NCBI GenBank assembly: GCA_023436175.1 | Contig: JAEZKE010000004.1 | Location: 1-36,687, forward strand | Length of the DNA: 36,687 nt | Origin: Methanobacteriota archaeon | Lineage (GTDB): Archaea; Methanobacteriota; Methanobacteria; Methanobacteriales; Methanobacteriaceae | Reading direction: 5' to 3' | In this document: positions 24,058 through 32,213 of the stretch, one piece after another | Layout: each line of letters starts with the position of its first letter | Position numbering within the stretch: position 1 is the first letter of the stretch | The notes under the pieces: model-generated | What the model saw: the letters and a program-made list of their open reading frames with translations, nothing else | Database searches by the model: none | What the model was told of the DNA's origin: nothing | Program-made: the position numbers and the translations under genes

Positions 24058-24536
24058 TCATTTACCAAATTCAATCATCTTTTTAGGCTCAAAAGCAGTT
24101 TCCATTGACCAGAAATATGCTTTACCTTTTGCTATTTTGAAAAGTACTAAATCTGAATTTTCAGGGGTGAAACCAAAATATTTAAGGAAGGGCATGTCTT
24201 CCAATACTCTTTTCTTGAGTTCTATATCCTCCAAAAATTCCACCTCTCCAGCTACTCTCATCATTGTCCCCAACATTACTCCAGATTTCCAGAAGGATGC
24301 TTCAACTTTAGGATTTTCTTGAAGTTGAGAAAAACATGGTTTTTCGAACCTAAAAATTCTTCGAATTTTTAAGGCTGCCGGTACATATCCATATTTGCCC
24401 GTATCTGGAAGTAATAACCGCTTTCATCGGCAAACCACATTCCAAGTGCCCTTACTCTGGGCTGATCATTTTCCACAGTAGCTACCCAACTCACGGGGTT
24501 TTCATTTGCAAATTTTACACATTCTTCAAATTCCAT
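24058..24536 (-). pseudogene. PPOX-type flavoprotein gene interrupted by a hairpin element
   Basis: Two fragments of one pyridoxamine 5'-phosphate oxidase-like flavoprotein (about 130 residues) are separated by a small insertion. From ATG 24536 the frame reads MEFEECVKFANENPVSWVAT, then RVRALGMWFADESGYYFQ and DMYRQ, and stops at TAA (24369-24371). The second part, in another frame, resumes with QLQENPKVEASFWKSGVM and continues MMRVAGEVEFLEDIELKKR to PKKMIEFGK at 24058. Removing 24328-24377 (50 bases) joins DMYRQ to LQENPKVE as the family expects. The residues between FQ and DMYRQ also look altered. It is the first gene of the TetR-type operon and is probably non-functional. Confidence 0.82.
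24328..24377. repeat. 50-base double-hairpin insertion inside the PPOX gene
   Basis: Two adjacent perfect hairpins: GAAAAAC/GTTTTTC (24329-24335, 24339-24345, loop ATG) and TAAAAATTC/GAATTTTTA (24351-24359, 24363-24371, loop TTC), the latter extended by CC/GG with one bulge. The segment is exactly what separates the two conserved halves of the gene. It resembles a REP- or MITE-like element; no clear target-site duplication was seen. Confidence 0.65.
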
Positions 24537-24551
24537 ATTATCAACTCTAAT

Positions 24552-24577
24552 TTGACTGACTGTCAGTCAATATATAC
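24552..24577 (-). promoter_or_regulatory. Operon promoter with perfect TetR-type palindrome
   Basis: TTGACTGAC (24552-24560) and GTCAGTCAA (24562-24570) are perfect 9-base arms around one central T. A TATA box (TATATA, 24571-24576) abuts it on the upstream side for the minus-strand operon, whose first ATG is 24536. The palindrome thus separates TATA box and start site, where a bound repressor would block initiation. The TetR gene four genes downstream is the natural candidate protein. Confidence 0.75.
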
Positions 24578-24670
24578 AGAGTATTATTTAAATGTTTTGT
24601 ATCAAAAAAACATTTTTTAATAAATGATAACATTATCCATTATAAAAGCTATAATTCAATGGGAGATACT

Positions 24671-25240
24671 ATGAAAAGAGCATTACTTGTAATTGATGTG
24701 CAAAACGAATATTTCACTGGTAAACTACCAGTAACATATCCAAAAAACAGCTTTGAAAATATTATTAAAATTATAGACTCAGCAAATGAAAATAATATCT
24801 CAGTGATTCTTATACAACATACAAATCCGGGAAATAATGCAGTTACTTTTAAAAAAGGAACCTGTGAGCATGAAATCCACGAAGAAATACTTAAAAGAAA
24901 CTATGATAAAATTATAGAGAAAAATTTGCCTGGAAGCTTCACAGGAACAGAATTATGGTCTTTGCTTAAAGAAAAGGATATAGATACACTCGTAATCAGT
25001 GGATACATGACCCAGATGTGCTGCGATACAACTGCACGGCAGGCCATGCATCTTGGCTTTAATGTTGAATTTTTAAGCGATGCTACAGGAACGCTCGATA
25101 TGTCTAATTCAGCTGGAAACATCAGTGCTGAAGAGCTGCATAAAGCAATATTAGTTACACAGGCCATGAGATTTAGTAAAGTAATGTCTGCAGATGAATG
25201 GATAAAAACTGTGATAAAAGATAAATATAATGAGTTTTAA
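24671..25240 (+). CDS. Isochorismatase-family cysteine hydrolase
   Basis: The roughly 189-residue hydrolase has the catalytic triad of the isochorismatase/nicotinamidase superfamily: D9 in LLVIDVQNEYF, a lysine in IIEKNLPGSFTGT, and the nucleophile in GYMTQMCCDTTARQAM (first cysteine, C117 from ATG 24671). The conserved cis-peptide region precedes the cysteine. ATG 24671 is preferred over ATG 24659 because GGGAGATA between them is a likely ribosome binding site. The substrate may be an amide or enol ether of a small molecule. It is divergent from the redox operon, about 90 bases from the TetR-type palindrome, so shared control is possible. Confidence 0.87.
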   Translation: MKRALLVIDVQNEYFTGKLPVTYPKNSFENIIKIIDSANENNISVILIQHTNPGNNAVTFKKGTCEHEIHEEILKRNYDKIIEKNLPGSFTGTELWSLLKEKDIDTLVISGYMTQMCCDTTARQAMHLGFNVEFLSDATGTLDMSNSAGNISAEELHKAILVTQAMRFSKVMSADEWIKTVIKDKYNEF

Positions 25241-25298
25241 ATGAATATTCTTCTTGAATATAATGAATAAATAAAAAGACCACTTCGGAGTGAAAAAT

Positions 25299-26165
25299 AT
25301 GCAAATTACAAAACACGTCCACGCAATAAAAATCCCTTTTCAGGTTAAAACAAAATTAGGAGTACTCGACAGATTCGTTTACGCATATCTTGTACATGGA
25401 GAAAATATATGCCTAATTGACAGTGGAGTAGTGTCTTCCGAAGATGTGATCTTTGATTATATGGATAGAATTGGTTTAAAACCTGAGGATATCTCTTTAT
25501 TGATTTTAACACATTCACATCCAGATCATATTGGATCAGCTAAGTCAATAAAAGAAAAGTCAGGATGTAAAGTCGCAGCTCATCCCGGCGAAATATCATG
25601 GATTGAAGATGTTGAATTGCAGGCAAAAGAACGCCCTGTACCGAATTTCCATTCACTGGTAGAAGGATCCATTGATGTTGATGATATTCTTGAAGAGGGA
25701 GATGTATTGGATTTAGGTGAAAATATCAGTTTAAAAGTTATTCACACCCCCGGACATTCTAAAGGTTCTATATCCTTTTTAATAAAAGAAGAAGGAATTT
25801 TAATCACAGGAGATGCAATCCCAATAAAAGGTGATTTACCAATTTATGATGATGTCAAGACATCTATAAAATCAATTAAGAAACTAAAAGACATTGATGA
25901 AACTAAAATATTGCTATCTTCCTGGGACGATCCCCAAGAAGGAGATAATGCATATCGAATTATGGATGATGCACTGGATTATCTTCAACGCATTCACGAA
26001 TCAGTGCTGAAAATTAATGAAAGAAATCAGTCTTTAGATTCAATGGAATTTTGCAAAAAGGTACTGAAAGAATTAGGGTTACCTGAAGCAGCTGCAAATT
26101 CAATAGTTGCCAGATCTTTTCAGGTAAACTTAAAAGTACTTGAAAATCAAAATTTATTTTTATAG
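25299..26165 (+). CDS. Metallo-beta-lactamase-fold hydrolase
   Basis: The roughly 288-residue MBL-fold enzyme has ICLIDSGV near the N-terminus, LTHSHPDHIGSA with H72, H74, D76 and H77, then VIHTPGHSKGSISF and LITGDAIPIKG. An extra C-terminal helical region of about 60 residues (YRIMDDALDYLQRIHES and EFCKKVLKELGLPEAAANS) resembles the family members related to hydrolases of thioesters. ATG 25299 is preferred over GTG 25290 because GGAGTGA lies just before it. It is 58 bases downstream of the cysteine hydrolase gene and probably co-transcribed. It is distinct from the operon's own MBL gene at 22442. Confidence 0.88.
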   Translation: MQITKHVHAIKIPFQVKTKLGVLDRFVYAYLVHGENICLIDSGVVSSEDVIFDYMDRIGLKPEDISLLILTHSHPDHIGSAKSIKEKSGCKVAAHPGEISWIEDVELQAKERPVPNFHSLVEGSIDVDDILEEGDVLDLGENISLKVIHTPGHSKGSISFLIKEEGILITGDAIPIKGDLPIYDDVKTSIKSIKKLKDIDETKILLSSWDDPQEGDNAYRIMDDALDYLQRIHESVLKINERNQSLDSMEFCKKVLKELGLPEAAANSIVARSFQVNLKVLENQNLFL

Positions 26166-26220
26166 AAATCCATTCCAATTTTTAAGACGGTTACAGTAAA
26201 ATTCATTTAATTTTAATTAA

Positions 26221-29200
26221 TTAAAACCTTTTTTTATAGATTAATTCTTTAAATTTTACCCGGAACATAGTTCCCTGACTTCTATCTAATCCTATAGAAC
26301 CATCTAACTGACTAACTAACATGTTTACCAGCCTTAGCCCTAATGATGACTGTATCTCTTTAAAATTAACATCTTCAGGTAATCCAATACCATTGTCACT
26401 GATAATAAGTTCAAATTCTTCTGAAAGTGAACAGAAACTTATGAATATTTCACCTACATCATTATTTGAAAATGCGTATTTCAGGCTGTTAGAGACCAGT
26501 TCACTAATTATTAAACCACAGGGGATTGCAGTCTCAATATTTAAGAAGATTTCTTCCACCTTTATAATCGGTCTAATGTTACTTTTTGTGCCGTATGAAT
26601 AAAATAAATCCTGAACCAAATTTTTAATGTAATTTGAGAAGTTTATACGGGTCAGATCAGTGGATTGATAAAGAGTTTCATGAATCATGGCCATGGATTT
26701 AACCCTGTTTTGACTTTCCTGTAAAACATTAATTGCTTCGTTATCTTCAACATAATGGGCCTGAAGATCGAGTAAACTGGAAATTATCTGCAGGTTATTT
26801 TTAACTCTGTGGTGAATTTCTTTTAAAAGAATTTCTTTCTCTTCAAGAGAAGCCTTAATTTCATTTTCAGCTCTTTTTAGTTCTGTAACATCACGTGCAG
26901 CAGCGAAAACTCCCATTACTTCTCCAAACTCATCACGATAAACAGAAGCATTATACAAAACAGGGGTTATATAACCATCTTTATGTTTTATTTTCAGAGG
27001 ATAATCACGCACTCGCCCTTCTCTGAATGCTTCTTTGTATCCTTCTCTAGCCTTGTCAGGTTCTGTGAAATAATCTGAAAAGTCAGTGCCAATTAATTCA
27101 TTACGAGAATAACCAGTAATAAACTCAGTGGAACTATTTACATCAGTAATCTTACCATCAGGCCCAATAGTAACAAGAGGATCTAAATTAGCCTCAATAA
27201 GACTACGGTTATATTTACTTGCTAGTTCAAGCTTTTTTTCAGCCTTTTTGTTTTCGGATATATCTCTGGCAATTGTTGAAATCCCAATCAATTTTCCAAA
27301 TTGATCAATTATCGGGGACAAAGTAAGAGATATATCTACATCTTCACCATCCTTACTTATTCTCTTGGTTTCATAGTGGAAAACCCTTTCTCCATTTTTA
27401 ATCCGTCCAATGAACCTTTCTACTTCGTTCTTTAAATGTGGTGGTGTCAGTATAGATATGTGCTTTCCCTTAACTTCACGGGCAGCATATCCATATAACC
27501 TCTCCGCTCCTTTATTATAACTTATTATAACTCCATCAAGATCTTTAGTTATGATCGCATCATCTGAGGATTCTACAAGATCTGCAAGCCTCTGAATTTC
27601 TTCTTCAGCTTTTTTAAGCTCCGTAATATCACGCGCTGCAGCGAAAACACCGATAACATCACCAATTTCGTCTCTATAAACTGAAGCGTTATACAAAACT
27701 TGAGTTATATTCCCATTTTTGTGTACAATTTCCAGGGGATAATCACGTACCCAACCCTCCTTGAACACTTGCTGGTATCCTTCTTTGGCTTTTTCAGGTT
27801 CAGTGAAATAATCTGAAAAGTCAGTGCCAATTAATTCCTTACGAGAATAACCAGTAATAAACTCAGTGGAACTATTTACATCAGTAATCTTACCATCAGG
27901 CCCAATAGTAACAAGAGGATCTAAACTGGCCTCAATAAGGCTACGATTATACATATTCGATAGCCTTAAAGCTTCTTCTGCTTTTTTACGATCTTTAATA
28001 GGGTGCGTGGTCACTACTATACCATTTATTCCAGGGACATCCATAAGGTTCTGAGAAACCGATTCTACGGGAAGATAGCTGCCATCAGCATTTTTTATCC
28101 TGAATTCAGTAGGAATTCCGCGATTTTGTTTCTCAAAAACTTCCTGCAAGTCATTTATCACTCTTTCACGATCTTCATGGTGAATATAATCAAATGGGCT
28201 CTTCCCTATAAAATACCCTTCAGGATAGCCAAGAATTCGCGTAGATGAAGGAGAGTCAAATTTTATTTTCCCATTATTATCAAGTATACGAATTATATCA
28301 TTGGAATTGTTAATTAAAGCTCGAGATCTTTCCTCACTGCTACGCAGAGCTTTATTAAGTTCAATTAATTCATTTCCCTGCTGCCGGAGTTCTTCATTGG
28401 ATACCTGTAGTTCCTCAGTTGTAGCCTGCAGCTCTTCATTGGATACTTTTAATTCTTCTGTAAGTTGCTGTAATTCTTCAATCAATTCTTGCTTTTGTTC
28501 TTCTGCTTTTTTACGTTTCTCTTCTAATTCAAAAGCGCGGATTGCAAAACTTAAATCTGCAGTAACCTCTTTAAGAAGTGATAATTCATCTATATCAAAA
28601 TTATTAAGGCTTTTTGAGTAAATAGTTATATTTCCAAAGATTTTTTCATTATTGGTCAGTGGTAGGGCAATTGCAGAATTAAAGCCATGTTTGTTAACTG
28701 CATCTATCCAAGGTTTAAAATTGAGATTATTACTAATGTTATTCACGATACATGGCTTAATTGTTTTAATAGCTTTGCCTGTGGGTCCATGACCAGTTGG
28801 TGAATCGTCCCATGTTACATTGATTAAGTCTAAAAATGCATCATAAGAACCAGAAAATGCTTTTGAGATAATTTTATAATTATTTTTTTCGATCTCCCCA
28901 ATCCAGACTAAATCAAAACCTCTTGTTTCACTTAAAATTTCGCATGCTTTATTTAAAAGAGCATCTCTATTTCTTTCAGTTACAATGAGCTGATTAATAT
29001 CACGTATAGCTAATAAAACAGAATTTAAATATTTAACCCGTTCTTCACCTGTTTTATAATCAGTGACATCCACATGAGTTCCAATTATTCTAAGAGGTTT
29101 ACCTTTATCATCACGTTCAATATTACCCCTGCTTAAAATCCAGCAGACTTCCCCAAACTTTTTAACCATCCTGAAATCAATTTCATAACTATGGATATCG

Positions 29201-29451
29201 CTATTTATATAACTATTAAGAGTTTCCAATGTTTTTTCTCTATCATCAGGATGCAAAAGAATTTTAAATGCTTCAAAGCTTTGTGGCAATTCATAGGGTT
29301 TGTAATTAAGGAGATCATGCCATGCATGATTAAAAATAACTTTGTTTGTTTTGATATTCCATTCCCAGTAGCCTTCATTAGACGACTCTAAAACAGATTG
29401 TAAAAGTTGAACTTTTTTTTCAAGCTCTAAATGACTATCACTATTTTTCAT
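26221..29451 (-). CDS. Multi-PAS/GAF sensor histidine kinase (HisKA_2 type)
   Basis: The 1076-residue cytosolic sensor kinase has no membrane span. Approximate order: PAS (15-130), GAF (150-305), a coiled coil with EELQATTEELQVSNEELRQQ (310-370), then four more PAS domains (375-490, 498-612, 622-738, 744-858), a HisKA_2 phosphoacceptor segment EIHHRVKNNLQIISSLLDLQ (H881 likely phosphorylated), and an HATPase domain with ELVSNSLKYAF (N988) and SDNGIGLP (D1019). PAS 3 and PAS 5 are nearly identical, also at DNA level. No response regulator lies nearby, so its output partner is elsewhere. It stands alone, 366 bases downstream of a GNAT gene. Confidence 0.93.
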   Translation of the reverse strand: MKNSDSHLELEKKVQLLQSVLESSNEGYWEWNIKTNKVIFNHAWHDLLNYKPYELPQSFEAFKILLHPDDREKTLETLNSYINSDIHSYEIDFRMVKKFGEVCWILSRGNIERDDKGKPLRIIGTHVDVTDYKTGEERVKYLNSVLLAIRDINQLIVTERNRDALLNKACEILSETRGFDLVWIGEIEKNNYKIISKAFSGSYDAFLDLINVTWDDSPTGHGPTGKAIKTIKPCIVNNISNNLNFKPWIDAVNKHGFNSAIALPLTNNEKIFGNITIYSKSLNNFDIDELSLLKEVTADLSFAIRAFELEEKRKKAEEQKQELIEELQQLTEELKVSNEELQATTEELQVSNEELRQQGNELIELNKALRSSEERSRALINNSNDIIRILDNNGKIKFDSPSSTRILGYPEGYFIGKSPFDYIHHEDRERVINDLQEVFEKQNRGIPTEFRIKNADGSYLPVESVSQNLMDVPGINGIVVTTHPIKDRKKAEEALRLSNMYNRSLIEASLDPLVTIGPDGKITDVNSSTEFITGYSRKELIGTDFSDYFTEPEKAKEGYQQVFKEGWVRDYPLEIVHKNGNITQVLYNASVYRDEIGDVIGVFAAARDITELKKAEEEIQRLADLVESSDDAIITKDLDGVIISYNKGAERLYGYAAREVKGKHISILTPPHLKNEVERFIGRIKNGERVFHYETKRISKDGEDVDISLTLSPIIDQFGKLIGISTIARDISENKKAEKKLELASKYNRSLIEANLDPLVTIGPDGKITDVNSSTEFITGYSRNELIGTDFSDYFTEPDKAREGYKEAFREGRVRDYPLKIKHKDGYITPVLYNASVYRDEFGEVMGVFAAARDVTELKRAENEIKASLEEKEILLKEIHHRVKNNLQIISSLLDLQAHYVEDNEAINVLQESQNRVKSMAMIHETLYQSTDLTRINFSNYIKNLVQDLFYSYGTKSNIRPIIKVEEIFLNIETAIPCGLIISELVSNSLKYAFSNNDVGEIFISFCSLSEEFELIISDNGIGLPEDVNFKEIQSSLGLRLVNMLVSQLDGSIGLDRSQGTMFRVKFKELIYKKRF
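27056..27213 (-). repeat. PAS-coding direct repeat, copy near PAS 5
   Basis: This 158-base segment encodes the start of PAS 5 and matches 27794-27951 with about 6 or 7 differences by eye, at an offset of 738 bases (246 codons). It includes roughly 85 bases without a mismatch, synonymous positions included. Confidence 0.85.
27794..27951 (-). repeat. PAS-coding direct repeat, copy near PAS 3
   Basis: This is the partner of 27056-27213 and encodes the start of PAS 3. Conservation of silent positions points to recent duplication or gene conversion inside the kinase gene. Confidence 0.85.
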
Positions 29452-29498
29452 TTAAATCAGCCCACTAAAATATGCGAATTTAAACTTGACAATTTAAT

Positions 29499-29514
29499 AT
29501 AAGGTTTACCTTAT
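29499..29514. promoter_or_regulatory. Palindrome at the histidine kinase promoter
   Basis: ATAAGGT (29499-29505) and ACCTTAT (29508-29514) flank TT. On the minus strand a TATA-like TTATATTAAATT follows at once (29502-29491), and the kinase ATG is 29451. The palindrome overlaps the TATA/BRE area, consistent with a regulator site. Confidence 0.4.
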
Positions 29515-29691
29515 TAAAAATATCACTATTTATTTAACTTATTTTATCAATTGATAAAAGCATTCCATTCCTAACTGGTCTTGTTTAAATCAATTATTTT
29601 AGTAAAATAAATTAAAAAATAAGTTTTAGAATATGAATATACTTGAATTAAAAATAGTACTTAGTGTGGTAACAAGAGATTCAAGATACAT

Positions 29692-29757
29692 GAAGTAGAT
29701 ATAATCCACTAATTGCCAGATATTTTCAGGCAAAAGCCTTGAAAATAGATTTACTTC
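29692..29757. other. Long imperfect stem-loop in the kinase upstream region
   Basis: An inner hairpin, TATTTTCAGGC (29721-29731) with GCCTTGAAAATA (29736-29747), pairs over 11 bases with one bulge around AAAA. Outer GAAGTA/TACTTC (29692-29697 and 29752-29757) can extend it. It lies in the 366-base gap 29452-29817. The rest of that gap holds the kinase promoter and AT-rich sequence with no other feature seen. It may terminate the GNAT transcript or be part of a small RNA. Confidence 0.45.
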
Positions 29758-29817
29758 TTCTTAAAGTTATATCCTGTTAAAAATTAGGTAAATATTCTTT
29801 TAGTTTAATAAAAAAAT

Positions 29818-30384
29818 TTAAAACTCTTTAACCATAACTGTTCTGTCCAGGTTATTGTAAAATCCATTTTTAATATAAAATTCCTCAGCAGGTATTCCTT
29901 TATTGGTTAATAAAATCAGGCGAATGTACCCTTCTCCAATAATGACTTCTTTAACATAATTTAACAGTTTAGTTCCAATTCCATTTCCCTGAATTTCATT
30001 TCTCACATAAAACTCATCAATAAAGAATTCTTTTCCCACCCACCACGATCTCTTATGGCCAAAGCAGACTGCCGCCAAATCTAATCCATTATATGCAATA
30101 TATCCCTCAAAAACAGGACTTTCAATTAACTCCATTAAATAAGTCCTTGCCTGTTCAAATGATACCCAGTTATCATACCACGGATATGCTGAAAACACTT
30201 CTTTGAATAATTCAGCACATTTATCTATATCTCGAATAGTAAATTTCCTCATTAAAAGATTTCCATTTTTATATGTTAATTTCACATCATTAAATCCATG
30301 TAAATAAGCAAAATGATCCCTCAAATGCTTTGAAATTGGACTAACTGAAAAATGATCTTTAACTGCTGTTTTTACAGACATCAT
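29818..30384 (-). CDS. GNAT family N-acetyltransferase
   Basis: The 188-residue protein has an unusual N-terminal extension of about 45 residues before the GNAT domain begins at LLMRKFTIRDIDKCAELFKEVFS. The acetyl-CoA loop is FYVRNEIQGNGIGTKLLNYVKEV, and the C-terminal AEEFYIKNGFYN is typical. The acceptor is unknown. AGGAGATAAT lies just upstream of two consecutive ATG codons. It is 48 bases downstream of the marR gene on the same strand, and a perfect 10-base-arm palindrome occupies that gap, so the MarR protein probably controls it. Confidence 0.87.
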   Translation of the reverse strand: MMSVKTAVKDHFSVSPISKHLRDHFAYLHGFNDVKLTYKNGNLLMRKFTIRDIDKCAELFKEVFSAYPWYDNWVSFEQARTYLMELIESPVFEGYIAYNGLDLAAVCFGHKRSWWVGKEFFIDEFYVRNEIQGNGIGTKLLNYVKEVIIGEGYIRLILLTNKGIPAEEFYIKNGFYNNLDRTVMVKEF

Positions 30385-30394
30385 ATTATCTCCT

Positions 30395-30417
30395 AACAGT
30401 TTAGTAGCTAAACTGTT
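30395..30417 (-). promoter_or_regulatory. Perfect 23-base palindrome between marR and GNAT genes
   Basis: AACAGTTTAG (30395-30404) and CTAAACTGTT (30408-30417) flank TAG. An AT-rich TATA-like stretch at about 30422-30444 lies 24 bases upstream on the minus strand, so the palindrome covers a likely start site for the GNAT gene. Its size fits a MarR dimer. No matching site was seen upstream of the marR gene itself. An intercistronic terminator is the alternative. Confidence 0.6.
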
Positions 30418-30432
30418 TGATGAAAAATAATA

Positions 30433-30912
30433 TTATTTTTTATTTCTTAAAAAGATGTCGATAAAGTCTTCAATTTTAGGCAAAATTTGAAGGAACGAAT
30501 CCATTTGTCCAGGAGTAACTTCCTCCAAATGATTTATAAACTCAATTTCTATTTCCTTATGAAAATCATCCTGAATCTTAAACGCGTTATGACCTTTTTC
30601 AGTTAAAGATAAAATAATTTCCTTCACATAGTCTTTATTTCGTTCTTTATTTAGGAAACCTTTTTCATGAAGCTTATTTACAACCTGTGAAACTGCACCT
30701 TTTGTGATTTCAAGTCTTTTACTCAATCCAGTAACAGTATTCTCATAACCGCTTCCAACAGCCGCTATAACATGAAATTCAGAAGGATAAAGTTTTTCTC
30801 CAATTCCAACATCAATGGATATTTTTTCCAGTTCATTAAACTTTTTTGTAATTCTTATAAACTGGAGCATTATTTTAAAAATAGTTTCATGATTAATTTC
30901 GTCTGGTTTCAT
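30433..30912 (-). CDS. MarR family transcriptional regulator
   Basis: The 159-residue winged-helix protein has central MarR features: LYPSEFHVIAAVGSGYENTV, LSKRLEITKGAVSQVVNKLHEKGFLNKER and the wing KDYVKEIILSLTEKGHNAFKI. Flanking helices would form the dimer interface. It is only weakly similar to the MarR protein at 12888, so these are not a recent duplicate pair. It is followed by the GNAT gene with a strong palindrome between, which is the most likely binding site. The ATG at 30912 has no strong ribosome binding site in the bases just upstream. Confidence 0.88.
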   Translation of the reverse strand: MKPDEINHETIFKIMLQFIRITKKFNELEKISIDVGIGEKLYPSEFHVIAAVGSGYENTVTGLSKRLEITKGAVSQVVNKLHEKGFLNKERNKDYVKEIILSLTEKGHNAFKIQDDFHKEIEIEFINHLEEVTPGQMDSFLQILPKIEDFIDIFLRNKK

Positions 30913-31013
30913 TTAATTACACCATACAAAGTTATTTCAGAGTAGATAATCAGTAGCCAATAAAATAAGAGAAAAATAAAAAAATAATTTGATAATGTCT
31001 CTTTTGGAGATTC

Positions 31014-31940
31014 TTAAGCGAACTCAATAGTGCTAGGTGGTTTATCACTGACTGAAAGAGCTACATGAGTTACTTCAGAAATCTCAGCTGTAATTCGTGC
31101 TGAAATTGTTCTTATCATTTCCCATGGAAGTTCAGGCACATTAGCAGTCATTGCATCCCACGATTCCACCATACGCAAAACTACAAGATATCCAAAGTCC
31201 CTTATATCTCCCTTAACTCCAGTAACTTTTGTATCTGTTAAAACTGCAAAGTACTGCCAAAGGGTTTCGTCAAGTCCCTCTTTTTTAACTTCTTCTTCAA
31301 CGATAGCGTTAGCCTTTCTGCAGATTTCTATCTTCTCAGGAGTTAATTTTCCAACAACACGGACTGCAAGTCCCGGACCAGGGAATGGCTGCCTGTTAAC
31401 TATTTCATCTGGAAGGCCCATTTCGCTTCCTACAACTCTCACTTCATCTTTGTAAAGTTCTCTTATAGGTTCTACGAGTTCTAAAACCAGTCCATGGGGT
31501 AAAGCTACATTATGATGAGATTTAATTTTCCCTTCACTTTCTATCCAGTCTGGTGCAATTGTACCCTGTACCAGGAATTTAGCGCCTTCTTTCTCTGCTT
31601 CTCTTTCAAAGACCCTTATAAAAACCTCACCTATAATTTTTCGTTTTTCCTCAGGGTCTTCTACTCCCTCAAGTTCCTTTAAAAATTCATCACTTGCATT
31701 GATACACTTAAAATTGAGTCTCGGCTCGAATGTTTCTTTGACATATTCTGCCTCCCCTTCACGTAAAAGACCATGATCAACAAACACTGCCCGGAGATTA
31801 TCCCCAATAGATTGTGAGACTAACACTGATGCAACAGAACTATCTACCCCTCCAGAGAGAGCTATTATTGCTTTTTCGTCTCCTATTTGTTTTTTAATTC
31901 CTTCAATTGATTCCTTTATAAAATCAGATGGATCAAGCAT
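31014..31940 (-). CDS. guaAB: GMP synthase [glutamine-hydrolysing] subunit B
   Basis: The 308-residue ATP-pyrophosphatase subunit of the split archaeal GMP synthase converts XMP to GMP using ammonia from the separate glutaminase subunit. The PP-loop is IALSGGVDSSVAS (25-37), followed by VFVDHGLLREGEAE, FLVQGTIAPDWIES, the GSEMGLPDEIVNRQPFPGPG stretch and a C-terminal dimerisation domain ending in SDKPPSTIEFA, the canonical end (bacterial enzymes end PPGTIEWE). The glutaminase gene is not in this window. The start MLDPSDFIKESIEGIKKQ fits the archaeal family. This gene marks the return to core genome after the accessory region. Confidence 0.94.
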   Translation of the reverse strand: MLDPSDFIKESIEGIKKQIGDEKAIIALSGGVDSSVASVLVSQSIGDNLRAVFVDHGLLREGEAEYVKETFEPRLNFKCINASDEFLKELEGVEDPEEKRKIIGEVFIRVFEREAEKEGAKFLVQGTIAPDWIESEGKIKSHHNVALPHGLVLELVEPIRELYKDEVRVVGSEMGLPDEIVNRQPFPGPGLAVRVVGKLTPEKIEICRKANAIVEEEVKKEGLDETLWQYFAVLTDTKVTGVKGDIRDFGYLVVLRMVESWDAMTANVPELPWEMIRTISARITAEISEVTHVALSVSDKPPSTIEFA

Positions 31941-32213
31941 TTTTTTTCACCTAAAAACTATTAAAATTTTTATTTATTCAATTAAATTATCTTGTACTGT
32001 TATATTCTGTAATTTATACAAGTCATTTTTTTAAATTCGCAAATACAATACTGGACTGAAAATTTTATAATTTCAAGCCATTTAATTTAATTCAGGTAAC
32101 ATAAACCATAATATCATTACTATGTTCCTTTCCTGAACTCTTTAAAGATTAATATTCCTCTTTAATCCTTATAATTTTTAGTATTACATGAAAATATAAG
32201 AAAAATTTTGTTA

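Noticed and set aside
24369..24371. TAA in the PPOX gene as a recoded stop
   Set aside because: The downstream conserved part is in a different frame and the stop lies within an inserted hairpin, so disruption explains it better.
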